DNA of 64,000 bases from Salinirubellus litoreus (lineage in GTDB: Archaea > Halobacteriota > Halobacteria > Halobacteriales > Haloarculaceae). The notes below the pieces were generated by a model that saw nothing but the letters and a program-made list of their open reading frames with translations, did not search any database and was not told where the DNA came from. A program made the translations under genes and the position numbers. Positions 53,631-63,405 of this stretch are shown piece by piece. The stretch is taken from assembly GCF_037335815.1 (NCBI RefSeq), contig NZ_CP147841.1, positions 3,658,001 to 3,722,000 of the forward strand. The letters are read 5' to 3'. The number at the start of each line of letters is the position of its first letter. Within the stretch, counting starts at the first letter, position 1.

Positions 53631-53939
53631 TCGAGCGACAGATCATCGACGAGTCGTCCGAGAGAGGAGCAGTTCGGCGGACAGGACAGGGGTTACGACG
53701 AGATCGGGGCAAAAACTACCTCGACAGAGAACGAACGGTCTCCACAATATGGTATCTCCCCATAATATAATATCTTGTTATGTAATCTAAGTAAATAAAC
53801 GATACGTAGCCTCTTCTCTCCCTCTAAAATACGTTCTGGATTCCGGGTTACCCACGTCTACATCTCTCTCTCTCTCTTTGTCCGGTTTAGGCAACGAACT
53901 CAGCTCGGATCTATACATACGCCTCGGTGGGTATCGGGG
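53631..53939. other. Convergent intergenic spacer
   Basis: 309 bp between the ends of the GT61 and second GT4 genes. AT-rich, with a CT dinucleotide run (about 53862-53877). No gene or clear terminator hairpin recognised, although T-rich runs (53765-53800) suit archaeal termination. Confidence 0.35.
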
Positions 53940-55061
53940 TTAATCGTTGTTCCAGCTAGATCTCTCGATCACGGACAGTAGCGAGTCTTCGAAGTGCTTC
54001 CTGTCGAATCGTTCACCGTGTGCTTGTATTTCTTCAGTGTCAAATTCGGCAGGGTCGAAACTCCGGACCGCTTCGACGAGCGATTGCGTATCCGGGTCGA
54101 ACGTCCGGCCTGTTTTGGGAGTGATGTGATGCTGGAGGAATCCTTCACTGACCCCGATTATGGGCTTTCCTGCTCGGAGGGCTTCGGCACCGACCATACC
54201 AAACGGCTCCTGTACGGGAGCATAGATCACCGCGGTGGCATTCGCCACCAATGATTCTATATCGTCGACGTACCCACGAATCTCGATGTTCTCGTGCCCA
54301 CGCGCGATCGAACGGAGTCGGTCTTTTTCCGGTCCATCACCGGCAATGACGAGCCGTTCATCGAGGCTCTCGAAAGCCCTGGCAATCATAACGATACGCT
54401 TCTTTTTCGAGAGCCGAGACCAGGTGACGTAGTAGCCGTCATCGCCTTCGTTCCGCCAGTCTCCGATAATAGGAGGGTAGACGATTTCCGAGGACCGGTC
54501 GTAGTACGTGTCCAGGCGATTTTTCGTTACTTCGCTGTTGGCGATAAATTGATCAACGTAATCGTTCGCCTCCTTATCCATCAGCCTACACGTTTTGATA
54601 TATAGTTTGAGGAGTGAGGAGATAACGGGATAATCGAACTGTTCCAAGGTGTAATGATATAGATTGTAATAGTACTGTGGTAGCGTGTGGACATAGTTGA
54701 GGACTCGCTGATTCTCTGAAGGTGTGTAGTGTTTCGCGGCATGATTGCTTTCGAGTATCACATCGTAGTCATCGAGCTCAGGTATATCGCTGAGATCCAG
54801 CATCAGGCTCCACGTGCGCATCTGGTCTGCAACTGCTCCGGGCGAGTCAACGATGCGACTTAATACACCACTGGTGTACTTAGACTGGTTCACCGGGTAG
54901 ATCGGTACATCCGATGGGATCCGTACATCCGGAGATATATACGCGGTGTAGATGGGGGCATCAAGAATACGTGCAGCCTCGATAACCACTCGCTCTGCAC
55001 CCCCTATTGTCGGAAAATTATCGTGGAGAATAGCGACGGAGGGTGTGTGAGCAGCATCCAT
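53940..55061 (-). CDS. Glycosyltransferase family 4
   Basis: ATG 55061 gives 373 aa. The N-terminal VAILHDNFPTIGGAERVVIE is the GG-x-E-R motif of GT4 enzymes. Then HTLPQYYYNLYHYTLEQF, VIAGDGPEKDRLRSIA, IEIRGYVDDIESLVANATAV and the E-x7-E region QEPFGMVGAEALRAGKP. A mannosyl- or glucosyltransferase is likely. The 33 residues upstream in frame are unlike the family and are excluded. Confidence 0.9.
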   Translation of the reverse strand: MDAAHTPSVAILHDNFPTIGGAERVVIEAARILDAPIYTAYISPDVRIPSDVPIYPVNQSKYTSGVLSRIVDSPGAVADQMRTWSLMLDLSDIPELDDYDVILESNHAAKHYTPSENQRVLNYVHTLPQYYYNLYHYTLEQFDYPVISSLLKLYIKTCRLMDKEANDYVDQFIANSEVTKNRLDTYYDRSSEIVYPPIIGDWRNEGDDGYYVTWSRLSKKKRIVMIARAFESLDERLVIAGDGPEKDRLRSIARGHENIEIRGYVDDIESLVANATAVIYAPVQEPFGMVGAEALRAGKPIIGVSEGFLQHHITPKTGRTFDPDTQSLVEAVRSFDPAEFDTEEIQAHGERFDRKHFEDSLLSVIERSSWNND

Positions 55062-55421
55062 CACTCCACCCCGACGATAGGGGAGAATAAATCGTTTATC
55101 ACCTCTGTCACTGCACCGGTCGTCAACTTTCCTGGCGGGACTGTGATCAACAGGCGACAAACCACGATCTTATCGGATGAGTCCGTCGCTCTCTCGTATA
55201 TAGCCCGCCCAGATACCTCTACAGTCCCCCGTATAGTACCAAGAACCATCATCTGGTTGTTCAGTGTCACTGCACGCTAATCACGCTCTCACATGGGCAG
55301 AACCGGTCTCGAACACCGGTGACGAAATACAAAGAGACCGTAGGAACGCGCGACACACCCCTAGTCGGGAGCAGCGACACGCCTGCCTCAGTCGCGAGGC
55401 AGGAGAGGTTACCGGACTACC
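55062..55421. other. Spacer between GT4 and the glycoside hydrolase
   Basis: 360 bp without a supported gene. It includes the promoter of the GT4 gene and, near its right edge, the hairpin described at 55382-55403. Confidence 0.35.
55382..55403 (-). terminator. Hairpin downstream of the glycoside hydrolase gene
   Basis: CCTGCCTC (55382-55389) pairs with GAGGCAGG (55396-55403) around a 6-nt loop, 18 bp past the stop codon of the minus-strand gene. It is a plausible 3'-end structure. Confidence 0.45.
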
Positions 55422-58400
55422 CTACCCCTGGAGGAGGGCAGCCGCGTCGCCGTCAAACGGGGGCCGACCGAGCGCCGTGCTGTCCCCGCCGCTGATCGTC
55501 CCACCGTCGGTCTCCGATCCGCTGCCAGGATCGAACCAAGTCAGTTGGTACTCTCCGGCCGAGAGGTCGAGGCTGACCTCGTCCCCGTCCGGGAGGTAGA
55601 CGGCGTAGGTCCGACCCGAATCTTCGAGCATGTATCCGTCTCCCCCCGAGACCTGGCCGTGGACGACCTCCATCTGCCAGTACGGTATCCGATCGAAGAA
55701 GTCGAGCAGGTATCCGCTCCACTCCAGCGCGGGGGCGATGTCACGGAGGTCGTCGATATCCTGGTCGAGCGAGTGGCCACCACCGTCCTGCATGACGTAC
55801 CACTCGAAGCCACCGCCGCCGCTCATGAACGTCGGCCACATCTGACGTACACGGCCGTGCGGGAGCCCCCGGTCCCGATCGTCGTGGTCGTTCTCGACTC
55901 CGTACGGTTCGTCGAGACTTACGACCCAGGGAGCGCCGGCGTTCGCCGACTGGCGCCGCCACTTCTGGACCACGTTCGCCAGCGTGTCACCCTTCCAGTC
56001 CCAGGCGCCCTGGAAACTGGTCATCTCGATGTCGTCGTTGCCGAGGAGCGAATCGTATACACTCTCGTCGCCATCACGCGTGTGGACCGCTACGGGGTGG
56101 TCGTAGGGGTCGACATCGTGGAGGTACGCCGAGAACCGCTCGTGTTGCGTCGTCGTGAAGTCGTTCTCCTCGCCGAGGTTCCACTGCAGACCCGGCTGGT
56201 GACCGAACCGAGCGGTGAGTTCGCGGAAGAACAGCTTTCGCTCGACGCCGAGGTTACCGTCGTCGAAGTAGTTCTCGTTCGCCGACTCCGTCTCTGCCAG
56301 CACGACGTGGAGGAACACGCCCTTGGACTGGGCGTGGGTGAACACGGTCTCCCACTGCCGGAGTTTGTCGGCATCGTACCTGGTTTTGGCGTCCATATCG
56401 ACGAACGGCCAGGTGTCGTTCCCGTCCCCCCCGACGTTCATCGGGAGGAAGTAGACGCAGTTCGACCCCGTCGACGCGATGTAGTTGATCGCGCCGACGA
56501 TTCCTTTTCCGTCGCCACTGTTCCAGTCGGGGTCACCGGACTCCCAGTCGTCGCGGTGCGCGGCGTAGTCGTGCGCCGCGTTGGGCTGGTTCGTGAACCC
56601 GGTGTACCCCATGAAGTTCTCCGGGATGTCCGGACCACACTTGAGCCACCGCGTCCCGTCGGGGAACTGCAGGTAGTGGTCCCCACGGTTCTTGAGGGTA
56701 CCGTACGCCCGGAAGTCACGACCGGACTTGTCGGACTCCGCCACCGAGAACGTCCCGCTCGCGCCGTCGAACGACGTTGCGGACCCGGCCGTCGGATCGA
56801 GGCTGACGGCTACGTCGGTCCCCGTTCTGAACGAGGCACGGTAGCTCCACGTACCAGCCTCGTCGGGGGCGAATCGTGCCTTCCAGACGTTGCCCGACTC
56901 GCCACCGTTCCCGTCCGTCGCGTAGAATCCCGGAACCACGTACTCCTGGCCGCTGGGACCCGTGAACGTGACGTTGAGTCGGTACTGGAGGAACGGGTTC
57001 GGATCCGCCCGTTCGTCCGTGGATGGGCCCTCGAAAGCGAGCGTGACACGATGCCACTCCTTCATCTCGCCGGACACCCTCGGGCCGTCGGGCGAGGGAG
57101 TCGGCGTCGCAGTCGATGTCGGCGTCGGCGTCGGCGTCGCGGTCGACGTGTCGGTCCGAGCGAAGCCGACCCAGTTGATATTGAACCCGTACTCCGCACC
57201 GTTGGTGAGCGCCTCGAGTCGAAGGACCCGCCCGCCGCTGATATCGAGGCCGGTGAGCGTCACGGTCTGCCAGTTCTGCCAGTCGCCGGTGTTCGGCACG
57301 TCGAACGTTCCGATGACCTCGCCGTCGAGGATCGCCCGCAGCTTCGTCCCGTCGTGGATCGACGCGACGCGGGCGCGGAGCTCGTAGGTCCCCGCGGCGA
57401 GATCGACGGTGTACTCGATCCACTCGCCGTCTTCGATCCACCCGACGTTGTAGCCGTCGTCGTCGGTCGTCGGTTGGATATCCACACCCTCGTCCCGGTA
57501 CGCGCCGCCGGAGTTCTGCCCGTCCACGTCGTGGTACGCGATACCCTCCCCGCCCTCGTCGTACGCTTCGGCCTCGATTCGCGACACGTCGTGGTCGGTG
57601 TACGCCGGCTGACGTGGATCGGGCGTAGGTGTCGGTTCGGGGGTCGGCGTGGCCGTCGCCGTGGGCGTGGGTTCGGGCGTCGGCGTGGCTGTCGTGGTGT
57701 CGCCGCCCGTTCCCGACGGCGTGAAGCCCGTATCGTCCGTCACGAGTAGTTTGTCGAGGGCGGTCCCGTCCTCGCGGTACGCGATCGTTAGTTTGTGGGT
57801 GCCAGCCGAAAGCGTGGGCGACAGTGGGAGCTTGCTCCAGCGCCACTCGTCGCCCAACTCGACGTGCCACTCGGTGTCGGGACTGCCGTCGACCCCCACG
57901 TAGAACGTGTTGCCGTTCGACTGCCCTCTGGTCCGGCCCCACAGGACGTAGTCGTCGTCGGCCGCGAGGTCGAACGTGTATTCGGCGTGGCCGGCTGCCG
58001 GGGGCCCGTCGTAGTTGTCCCGGCCCTGGTCCGGGGTGACGATGTACTCGCCACCGGCGGCCGCGGCGTCGGTCCGGATCTCGAACGGGTCGAAGTTCGC
58101 GCCGTCACGGGCCGACTCGGCCTCGAGCCAGACGTGTCCGGAGGGCGTCGGTGCCGGCGCGGGCCCGGGCGTCGGCGTTGGCGTTGGCGTCGAGATCTCG
58201 CAGGCGCTCTTCAGGCTCTCGGCCTCGCCGAGCCCGGAGGGCTGATACGATTCGTCCCGAGTGAGGACGAACTTGTCCATCTCGAACCCGTCCTCGCGCA
58301 TCGCGAACTGCACGGTGTGCGTGCCCGCGGTGTCGACGTCGATGTACGCACGGACGTCGGGGTCGCCACAGTGGTTCGAGGACGTGCGGAGACGGCTCCG

Positions 58401-59471
58401 CCAGTGCCACTCACCGTGCGGCGTACACCACTGGATCCGTGCCCCGGACCGCTCCCAGGTGCCATCGACGCCGACGTGAACGCCGTTGTCCTCGCTCCCG
58501 GTCCGGAGCCCACGCACCCAGACGTAGTACCGGCCGGGCTGGTCGAACTCGACGGGGTAGTCGACGATCGCCATCGGGTCACCGTCGGTCGGATAGTCGT
58601 CGAAATTCACACCGCTTTCGAGTGGGTCGTCGTGCGTGACGCGCGTGTCCGGGAGGATCTCGATGTACTCGCCGTTGCTCGCCGTCGACGCGTGACTGCC
58701 GTCGGGGTCGGGCGAGACGTCCGGCTCGGACCCCTCCGAGACGCGGTACCACTGCCGTTCAGCCGTGGCGTGCTGTGCGGTGAAGTGTTCGGCCTCCGCG
58801 ACGATCCGGCCGGTCGCGTTCGGCGCGAAGGTCGTCGTCGAATCACACGGCTCCGGCGTCGGCGAGGGAGTCGGCGTCGACGTGGGAGTCGGTGTCGGCT
58901 CCTGGTACGTGCTGTCGTGGACGAGAAGTCGGTACGAGCCCGCACCGTCGTTGAGATCGATCACCTGAACGAACATGGTCCCGGCCGCGTCGGGGGTGAC
59001 CGTCAGCTCGTTCGGTGCCGTCCCTTCGACGAGAAGATCCGCGAACGTGCCGTCCGTCTTGTAGACGGCGACGGCCGCGTTACCCGAGCCGCTGACGCGC
59101 TCGAAGGCGATGGTGAGTTGCTGGTCGGCGTCGACCTTCGTCGCGAACCAGTCGTGTTCGTCCGCGGTGAGGCTCCCCTCGGCGCCGCGATTGACGTCGA
59201 CCGACGTGGCACTCTCCTGATCGTCGTTCGGTTCCGTCTCCTCCGTCGTAACGGCGATCGACTCCGTCGAGCGAATGATCTCCGTGCCCTCGGACGTATA
59301 CGCGTACGCCGGCTGAACGAGGCCGTTTACGCCGCTGGATCCGAATCCGACCCCGGCGCCGAGTAGTGCTCCCGCGAGCACCGTGCCGCGGAGGTACGAC
59401 CGCCGCCCCATCCATGCTCGGCCGTCGTCGTCGGGTTCTCGTGGCTGGTCCGTCGTGCTGTCGCGAGTCAC
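55422..59471 (-). CDS. Secreted multi-modular glycoside hydrolase (DUF5060/DUF4038-like) with carbohydrate-binding modules
   Basis: GTG 59471 gives 1349 aa. A Tat signal (GRRSYLRGTVLAGALLGAG) is followed by a pre-peptidase PPC-type domain (about 65-180). Two CBM-like modules starting AEAEHFTAQ and LEAESARDG come next, then a CBM6-like module (IEAEAYDEGGEGI). A DUF5060 domain (SGEMKEWHRVTLAFEG) precedes a TIM-barrel glycosidase. The barrel has NLGEEND and SLDEPYG as candidate acid residues, and a C-terminal beta domain ends the protein. TPTPTP linkers join the modules. GH140/apiosidase-like enzymes share the DUF5060-barrel layout. It probably trims extracellular glycan. ATTTTTTTACAC 26 nt upstream supports the start. 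Confidence 0.87.
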   Translation of the reverse strand: MTRDSTTDQPREPDDDGRAWMGRRSYLRGTVLAGALLGAGVGFGSSGVNGLVQPAYAYTSEGTEIIRSTESIAVTTEETEPNDDQESATSVDVNRGAEGSLTADEHDWFATKVDADQQLTIAFERVSGSGNAAVAVYKTDGTFADLLVEGTAPNELTVTPDAAGTMFVQVIDLNDGAGSYRLLVHDSTYQEPTPTPTSTPTPSPTPEPCDSTTTFAPNATGRIVAEAEHFTAQHATAERQWYRVSEGSEPDVSPDPDGSHASTASNGEYIEILPDTRVTHDDPLESGVNFDDYPTDGDPMAIVDYPVEFDQPGRYYVWVRGLRTGSEDNGVHVGVDGTWERSGARIQWCTPHGEWHWRSRLRTSSNHCGDPDVRAYIDVDTAGTHTVQFAMREDGFEMDKFVLTRDESYQPSGLGEAESLKSACEISTPTPTPTPGPAPAPTPSGHVWLEAESARDGANFDPFEIRTDAAAAGGEYIVTPDQGRDNYDGPPAAGHAEYTFDLAADDDYVLWGRTRGQSNGNTFYVGVDGSPDTEWHVELGDEWRWSKLPLSPTLSAGTHKLTIAYREDGTALDKLLVTDDTGFTPSGTGGDTTTATPTPEPTPTATATPTPEPTPTPDPRQPAYTDHDVSRIEAEAYDEGGEGIAYHDVDGQNSGGAYRDEGVDIQPTTDDDGYNVGWIEDGEWIEYTVDLAAGTYELRARVASIHDGTKLRAILDGEVIGTFDVPNTGDWQNWQTVTLTGLDISGGRVLRLEALTNGAEYGFNINWVGFARTDTSTATPTPTPTSTATPTPSPDGPRVSGEMKEWHRVTLAFEGPSTDERADPNPFLQYRLNVTFTGPSGQEYVVPGFYATDGNGGESGNVWKARFAPDEAGTWSYRASFRTGTDVAVSLDPTAGSATSFDGASGTFSVAESDKSGRDFRAYGTLKNRGDHYLQFPDGTRWLKCGPDIPENFMGYTGFTNQPNAAHDYAAHRDDWESGDPDWNSGDGKGIVGAINYIASTGSNCVYFLPMNVGGDGNDTWPFVDMDAKTRYDADKLRQWETVFTHAQSKGVFLHVVLAETESANENYFDDGNLGVERKLFFRELTARFGHQPGLQWNLGEENDFTTTQHERFSAYLHDVDPYDHPVAVHTRDGDESVYDSLLGNDDIEMTSFQGAWDWKGDTLANVVQKWRRQSANAGAPWVVSLDEPYGVENDHDDRDRGLPHGRVRQMWPTFMSGGGGFEWYVMQDGGGHSLDQDIDDLRDIAPALEWSGYLLDFFDRIPYWQMEVVHGQVSGGDGYMLEDSGRTYAVYLPDGDEVSLDLSAGEYQLTWFDPGSGSETDGGTISGGDSTALGRPPFDGDAAALLQG

Positions 59472-59490
59472 ATTCACATCTCGAAGAGGT

Positions 59491-59500
59491 GTAAAAAAAT
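59491..59500 (-). promoter_or_regulatory. TATA-like box of the glycoside hydrolase gene
   Basis: ATTTTTTTAC on the minus strand about 26 nt upstream of GTG 59471; strongly AT-rich. It decides the GTG start against longer alternatives. Confidence 0.55.
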
Positions 59501-59991
59501 AGATTCGCACGAGTATATTTCGTGATACTGATGATGGTTTATAGCTACGGAAAATATGCATACCATCTCGACCAGGCTGATATATCATAGAGCCCGGACC
59601 TGTAAGAAAGTGCATCCAGAGCTGGAGACCGAGAGAGATATCTCTCCTAATACATATTTATCTCAATATCGACCTCTAATTCGATTCCGAGATGTTCCCG
59701 TCCTTTCGCGGTGCGTCATCGACAGCGGTCCACACGGATTCCGACTATGGGATAGACCAACTGTCGGCGGGGTTCTTCACCTCCCAAGCGGATCCGGTAC
59801 AGCGCACCGTAGCGCGAGAGGAAGAGCCCACGGGACAGACTGGTTCACGGCCGTCGTCCCGATGATTCGCTCGAGGCGCCATACGGCCGTTCGTAACTAC
59901 CACACCTTCGTGTGCGAGTTCGTGGCCTCCGTTCCCACCCGCCCTCCCGACTCTGTCCCCGGTCTCGGCGGAAAGCGTGTGCCGTGAGCAG
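59501..59991. other. AT-rich spacer upstream of the hydrolase
   Basis: 491 bp. A plus-strand frame at 59556-59987 has no protein-like pattern and lacks a promoter, so it is not accepted. No repeat or RNA consensus was seen. Confidence 0.35.
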
Positions 59992-61431
59992 CTACCCGTC
60001 CCCGCCTTTCTGAAGGTCTCGTATCACCTCGCACACCCGGTTCAGACTGTTCTCTCGAAAGAAATCCGGTTTCGTTCCCGAACCGTCCTGTGAGTCCCGG
60101 AGTTCCTCGCTCAATCGTTCCGGGGAGTCGACCAGCGTCGCATCGCCCCGATCGATCAAGGGAGCCATGTGTTCGACACCGGGAAGTTCGACCAGATAGG
60201 TGTCTAGGCCATAGGAGAGCCCCTCGAAGATGGTCGTCGAGTAGACGGCCACTTGGGCACCGGATTCGGCCAACAGCCGGTGGAGTGCCCGTCCGTCGGG
60301 ACCGGCGACATCAACGCTCGATTCGGCGAGCCACGGGTATAGCCGCTGCCAGTTCTCGTACTCGTTGGGGTGGAGCTTGTAGACGATGTCCCGGTCCGTT
60401 TCCAGCTGCTCCGAGAGGTCTACGGCGAACTTGGATAGGCCCGGGGCGATCATCCACTGGGACATAAAAAGTATCTGATCGGTCGACTCGACATCGGCGT
60501 AAGTCTCCTTGCACCTGTCGAGATACGGGGAACCCACGCTGATGACGTGGTCTTGATCGATCGGATACGCACCGGTATGGTTCCAGAATTCCCCGAAAGT
60601 AAGGAAGTAATCCGGAAAGGTCCGTTTCGTCCGGTCGCCAGGGAAGGAGTACTCTATCAGGTATTCACTGATGTGTCCGTGCTGTAGTTCCGCGACCGGT
60701 ATGTCCAGGTTCTTACAAGCACTAATAAACGTCTCTTTCCCCGAACTCGCGACCAGAACGACGAGTTCGGGGTCGACCCGGTTGAGTACCCGCTCGTACA
60801 GACCGACCGTCGCCTTGTGACGCCGCAGTTTGTTCAGGGCTTTCCCGGTGACGTCCACTTCGACGTCGAAGTCAGATCGGATCCGTTCGTGGGTCGCCCG
60901 GAGTTTACCCCACTCCCGTTCGTTCGGGGAGATTGACCCGAGACCGAACTCCCCGCTCAGGCTCCCGAAGTAGTGGATCAGGTCCAGATAGCGGAGGTTG
61001 TCGGTCTTGGCCGGCCTGAAGTGCCGGTTCAGGAACGGCTCTTCAACCTGCTGGTAGTCCGCGTCCGACGCCTCGTGTATCGGATCGCAGTAGATGTCCC
61101 ACCAGCGGCCATCATCCATCCGTTTCCGCCTGGAGAGCCCATGAAAGAGTAGATCCGACTCGGGTGTGAAAAACGGGTTTCGAATCACGGTATTCCGGGC
61201 CAGCAAATACGCTCCCTTGAGTCGGTCTCGAACCCCTCGACTTAGCGGTTCGTGGTGGTACCAGACCTCCGTAGCGAACATGATTTCCTGGAACACGTCG
61301 TAGCGAATCAGCTCCCAGATGTGTACCCCATCAACGGCGAGCGAGAATAGATCGAGGTCGGCCTCAATCGTTAAAAACTGCTCATGGATATCGCTATATC
61401 GGGTAGAGACCACGGAATCAGTAAGAGTCAT
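59992..61431 (-). CDS. CDP-glycerol glycerophosphotransferase/capsule transferase-like protein
   Basis: ATG 61431 gives 479 aa. The C-half has a GT-B-like site: PVAELQHGHISEYLIEYSFP, FLTFGEFWNHTG, VISVGSPYLDR, then VYKLHPNEYENWQRLYPW and VAVYSTTIFEGLSYGLDTYL. The His-rich HPNE and the ST-x-x-x-E motifs resemble teichoic-acid/poly-glycerol-phosphate and sialic-acid capsule transferases. It likely acts in cytoplasmic polymer synthesis. TTAAATATTT 26 nt upstream marks the promoter. Confidence 0.7.
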   Translation of the reverse strand: MTLTDSVVSTRYSDIHEQFLTIEADLDLFSLAVDGVHIWELIRYDVFQEIMFATEVWYHHEPLSRGVRDRLKGAYLLARNTVIRNPFFTPESDLLFHGLSRRKRMDDGRWWDIYCDPIHEASDADYQQVEEPFLNRHFRPAKTDNLRYLDLIHYFGSLSGEFGLGSISPNEREWGKLRATHERIRSDFDVEVDVTGKALNKLRRHKATVGLYERVLNRVDPELVVLVASSGKETFISACKNLDIPVAELQHGHISEYLIEYSFPGDRTKRTFPDYFLTFGEFWNHTGAYPIDQDHVISVGSPYLDRCKETYADVESTDQILFMSQWMIAPGLSKFAVDLSEQLETDRDIVYKLHPNEYENWQRLYPWLAESSVDVAGPDGRALHRLLAESGAQVAVYSTTIFEGLSYGLDTYLVELPGVEHMAPLIDRGDATLVDSPERLSEELRDSQDGSGTKPDFFRENSLNRVCEVIRDLQKGGDG

Positions 61432-61451
61432 AGAACGGCCATCGGTAGTAG

Positions 61452-61462
61452 AAATATTTAAG
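61452..61462 (-). promoter_or_regulatory. TATA-like box of the capsule-transferase-like gene
   Basis: CTTAAATATTT on the minus strand, centred 26 nt before ATG 61431; one of the clearest boxes in the window. Confidence 0.6.
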
Positions 61463-61637
61463 CTTCTGATCGAGATACGAACGCGTTCCGGGCCGTTCGG
61501 AGGGAACTGGACCGAGGCGCGTCGCGATCGTTGATAAGACGGGCGTAAGGACACTCGCTGATGTTACGCCATTCTGCATCACAGCCACGGTCATGGGGGG
61601 CCGACCCGCCCCCCAGCAGAACGGAACGCTTGAGGCT

Positions 61638-62732
61638 TTACGCCTGTTCGTCCACTCGTACGGTAACCGCGTCGAGGGAGGAGCAATCGCCATCCCCGCC
61701 CGGCGGGTCGTCGGTGTGCCAGAGGTGAAGTTCGCGATACGCGTTCCCGATCCTCGGCGACGCAGGGACGTCGTTTGCGTAGAGGAGGAAGGTGACTCGG
61801 CAACCGGTTTCGGCCTCGGCCGACGTGAATCGATACGGGATCCTGACGCTCTCGTTGTGTGCCAGTTCGACACTGAATCGACTCGCCTGTCTCCGGTCTA
61901 GGACCCTTACCGACCGGTTCGTCAACTCGGTCCGCTGAATCTGGACGACGACCGTGTAGTTCAGCCGGCGGTGCTCGTTGTTCGTAATGCCTGCCTGGAT
62001 CCGGGCCGTGTCGTTCGGTCCAACTGTCGATAGGTACTCGCTCATCGTGGGATCGCCGGACTCGTCTCCACTGAGGACGTAGAACTCGGTGAACTCCGCC
62101 GTGTCCTGTCCCACCGACGGGGCGACGACGATCGCCCCGCCGACGAGTACCAGGATCAGGAGCGAGATGTTGAGGATCGCATCGATCCTGGTCGGGGGGG
62201 TTCTCAATCGGTCAATCCATGAGCCGGATCCTCCGACGGGCGATGCGAACGTCCCCTCTTCGCTCATCCACCGGCGGAGAGTGGCCACGAAAGCCAGCAG
62301 GAGGGTGTACACGGCTACTGTGAGGACGATCGTCATCGGGACGATCCTGACGGAGGCGAGACTCAACAGGATACCCAGCACCGGGACGACGACGACGCTG
62401 ACTAGTGCCGATAGCCCTACCCACTCCGACCGGTTCAGACCGGCTGCCGTCCACCCAGGTAGCGAGGTATTCTGACTGCCCGGTAGTCTGACCCACTCGG
62501 CGGGATCCGATCCGGATTCCTCCATGGAATAGGGCAATAACGCCGCGAGGGTCGCGTATCCCGGCGCGAGCAGCACGCTGAAAAGGCCCAGTACTGTTCG
62601 TAACGTAGCCAGCGGAGCCGGAAGCTCGAACGGCCAGTACGCGAGGACGGCCGTGACGGACACGAGCCCGACGACCGCGGCCAGGTCGACAGGCACTGTT
62701 TCGCGACCGGCTCCGGTGCTCCCGTCGGTCAT
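61638..62732 (-). CDS. DUF1616-family membrane protein
   Basis: A 364-aa protein with four to six hydrophobic helices (VVGLVSVTAVLAYWPFEL, LGLFSVLLAPGYATLAALLP and others). A C-terminal extracellular domain of about 160 residues contains EFYVLSGDESGDPTMSEYLS and TVVVQIQRTELTNRSVRVLD, characteristic of haloarchaeal DUF1616 proteins. Function unknown; they often sit in surface glycan clusters. The LAPGYA motif is conserved in the family. Confidence 0.78.
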   Translation of the reverse strand: MTDGSTGAGRETVPVDLAAVVGLVSVTAVLAYWPFELPAPLATLRTVLGLFSVLLAPGYATLAALLPYSMEESGSDPAEWVRLPGSQNTSLPGWTAAGLNRSEWVGLSALVSVVVVPVLGILLSLASVRIVPMTIVLTVAVYTLLLAFVATLRRWMSEEGTFASPVGGSGSWIDRLRTPPTRIDAILNISLLILVLVGGAIVVAPSVGQDTAEFTEFYVLSGDESGDPTMSEYLSTVGPNDTARIQAGITNNEHRRLNYTVVVQIQRTELTNRSVRVLDRRQASRFSVELAHNESVRIPYRFTSAEAETGCRVTFLLYANDVPASPRIGNAYRELHLWHTDDPPGGDGDCSSLDAVTVRVDEQA

Positions 62733-62856
62733 CGAGTGACTCCCCTGGAACCCGTAGACCCGACGGACCGTCGATTACCCGCTGTCGGCGACGGACCGTT
62801 CCGGCCCTGCGCCCCATTCCGTCCCGCGTAATCGTCCGACACTACCTGACTAGCTC

Positions 62857-63123
62857 TCATAAGATGACGTACACGGAGAGGCTGAGCATCCATCCGCCGA
62901 ATCCGATAGCGATCGTGAGGTTGAGGAGTTCCCGATTCGGGAGCTGCAACCCGAGCGCCGAGCCGAGTTCCACGACACCGAGAAACGAGACGTACAAGAG
63001 GGAGGCGTAGACCGACAGGTAAGTCCCACCGAACCTCCAGAACCAGGCGCCGAGACACGCCCAGACGAAGAGCAGGAGGGCAACCCACGCCAGGGGATCG
63101 GGGACGATGTATGACTTCTCCAT
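62857..63123 (-). CDS. Small membrane protein, three helices
   Basis: ATG 63123 gives 88 aa with three hydrophobic segments (WVALLLFVWACLGAWFWRF, YASLLYVSFLGVVELG, NLTIAIGFGGWMLSLSVYVI). No family recognised. Position within the glycan cluster suggests a membrane accessory role. The 282 bp up to the next gene (63124-63405) show nothing supported. Confidence 0.55.
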   Translation of the reverse strand: MEKSYIVPDPLAWVALLLFVWACLGAWFWRFGGTYLSVYASLLYVSFLGVVELGSALGLQLPNRELLNLTIAIGFGGWMLSLSVYVIL

Positions 63124-63405
63124 GAGACCACACAGGACTGCCGAAAGGTACACCGGAGGTCACTAAAAACGTTACCGCCGACGGGTGGTACTGAAGCGCA
63201 CACAGGTGACAGGGGAACAGGAAAGTCCCCGCCGCCGCGGTCGGCAGGGAGACGGACGTAGTCGTCGTCTACTTCCGCTGCCAACACTCGAACCGCTCCA
63301 CTCGAACATCTTCTCGAGCAGCTCTTGGAGCGACGTAGGCACTCGGCCCATGAACGGTTCACGTTCTCAGACTGGTTCAACTAGACGGTGTGATTCAGCT
63401 ATATA

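Noticed and set aside
53862..53877. CT dinucleotide run
   Set aside because: Short simple-sequence tract in a spacer; no evidence of phase-variation context.
57080..57160. Repeated GTCGGCGTCGGCGT-type tracts, possible repeat array
   Set aside because: They encode the TPTP linkers of the hydrolase on the minus strand; coding low-complexity, not a CRISPR or satellite.
55545..57749. 734-codon open frame opposite the glycoside hydrolase
   Set aside because: Antisense GC artefact; the opposite strand holds recognisable modules.
59556..59987. 143-codon frame upstream of the hydrolase
   Set aside because: Composition unlike genes, no promoter, no recognisable domain.
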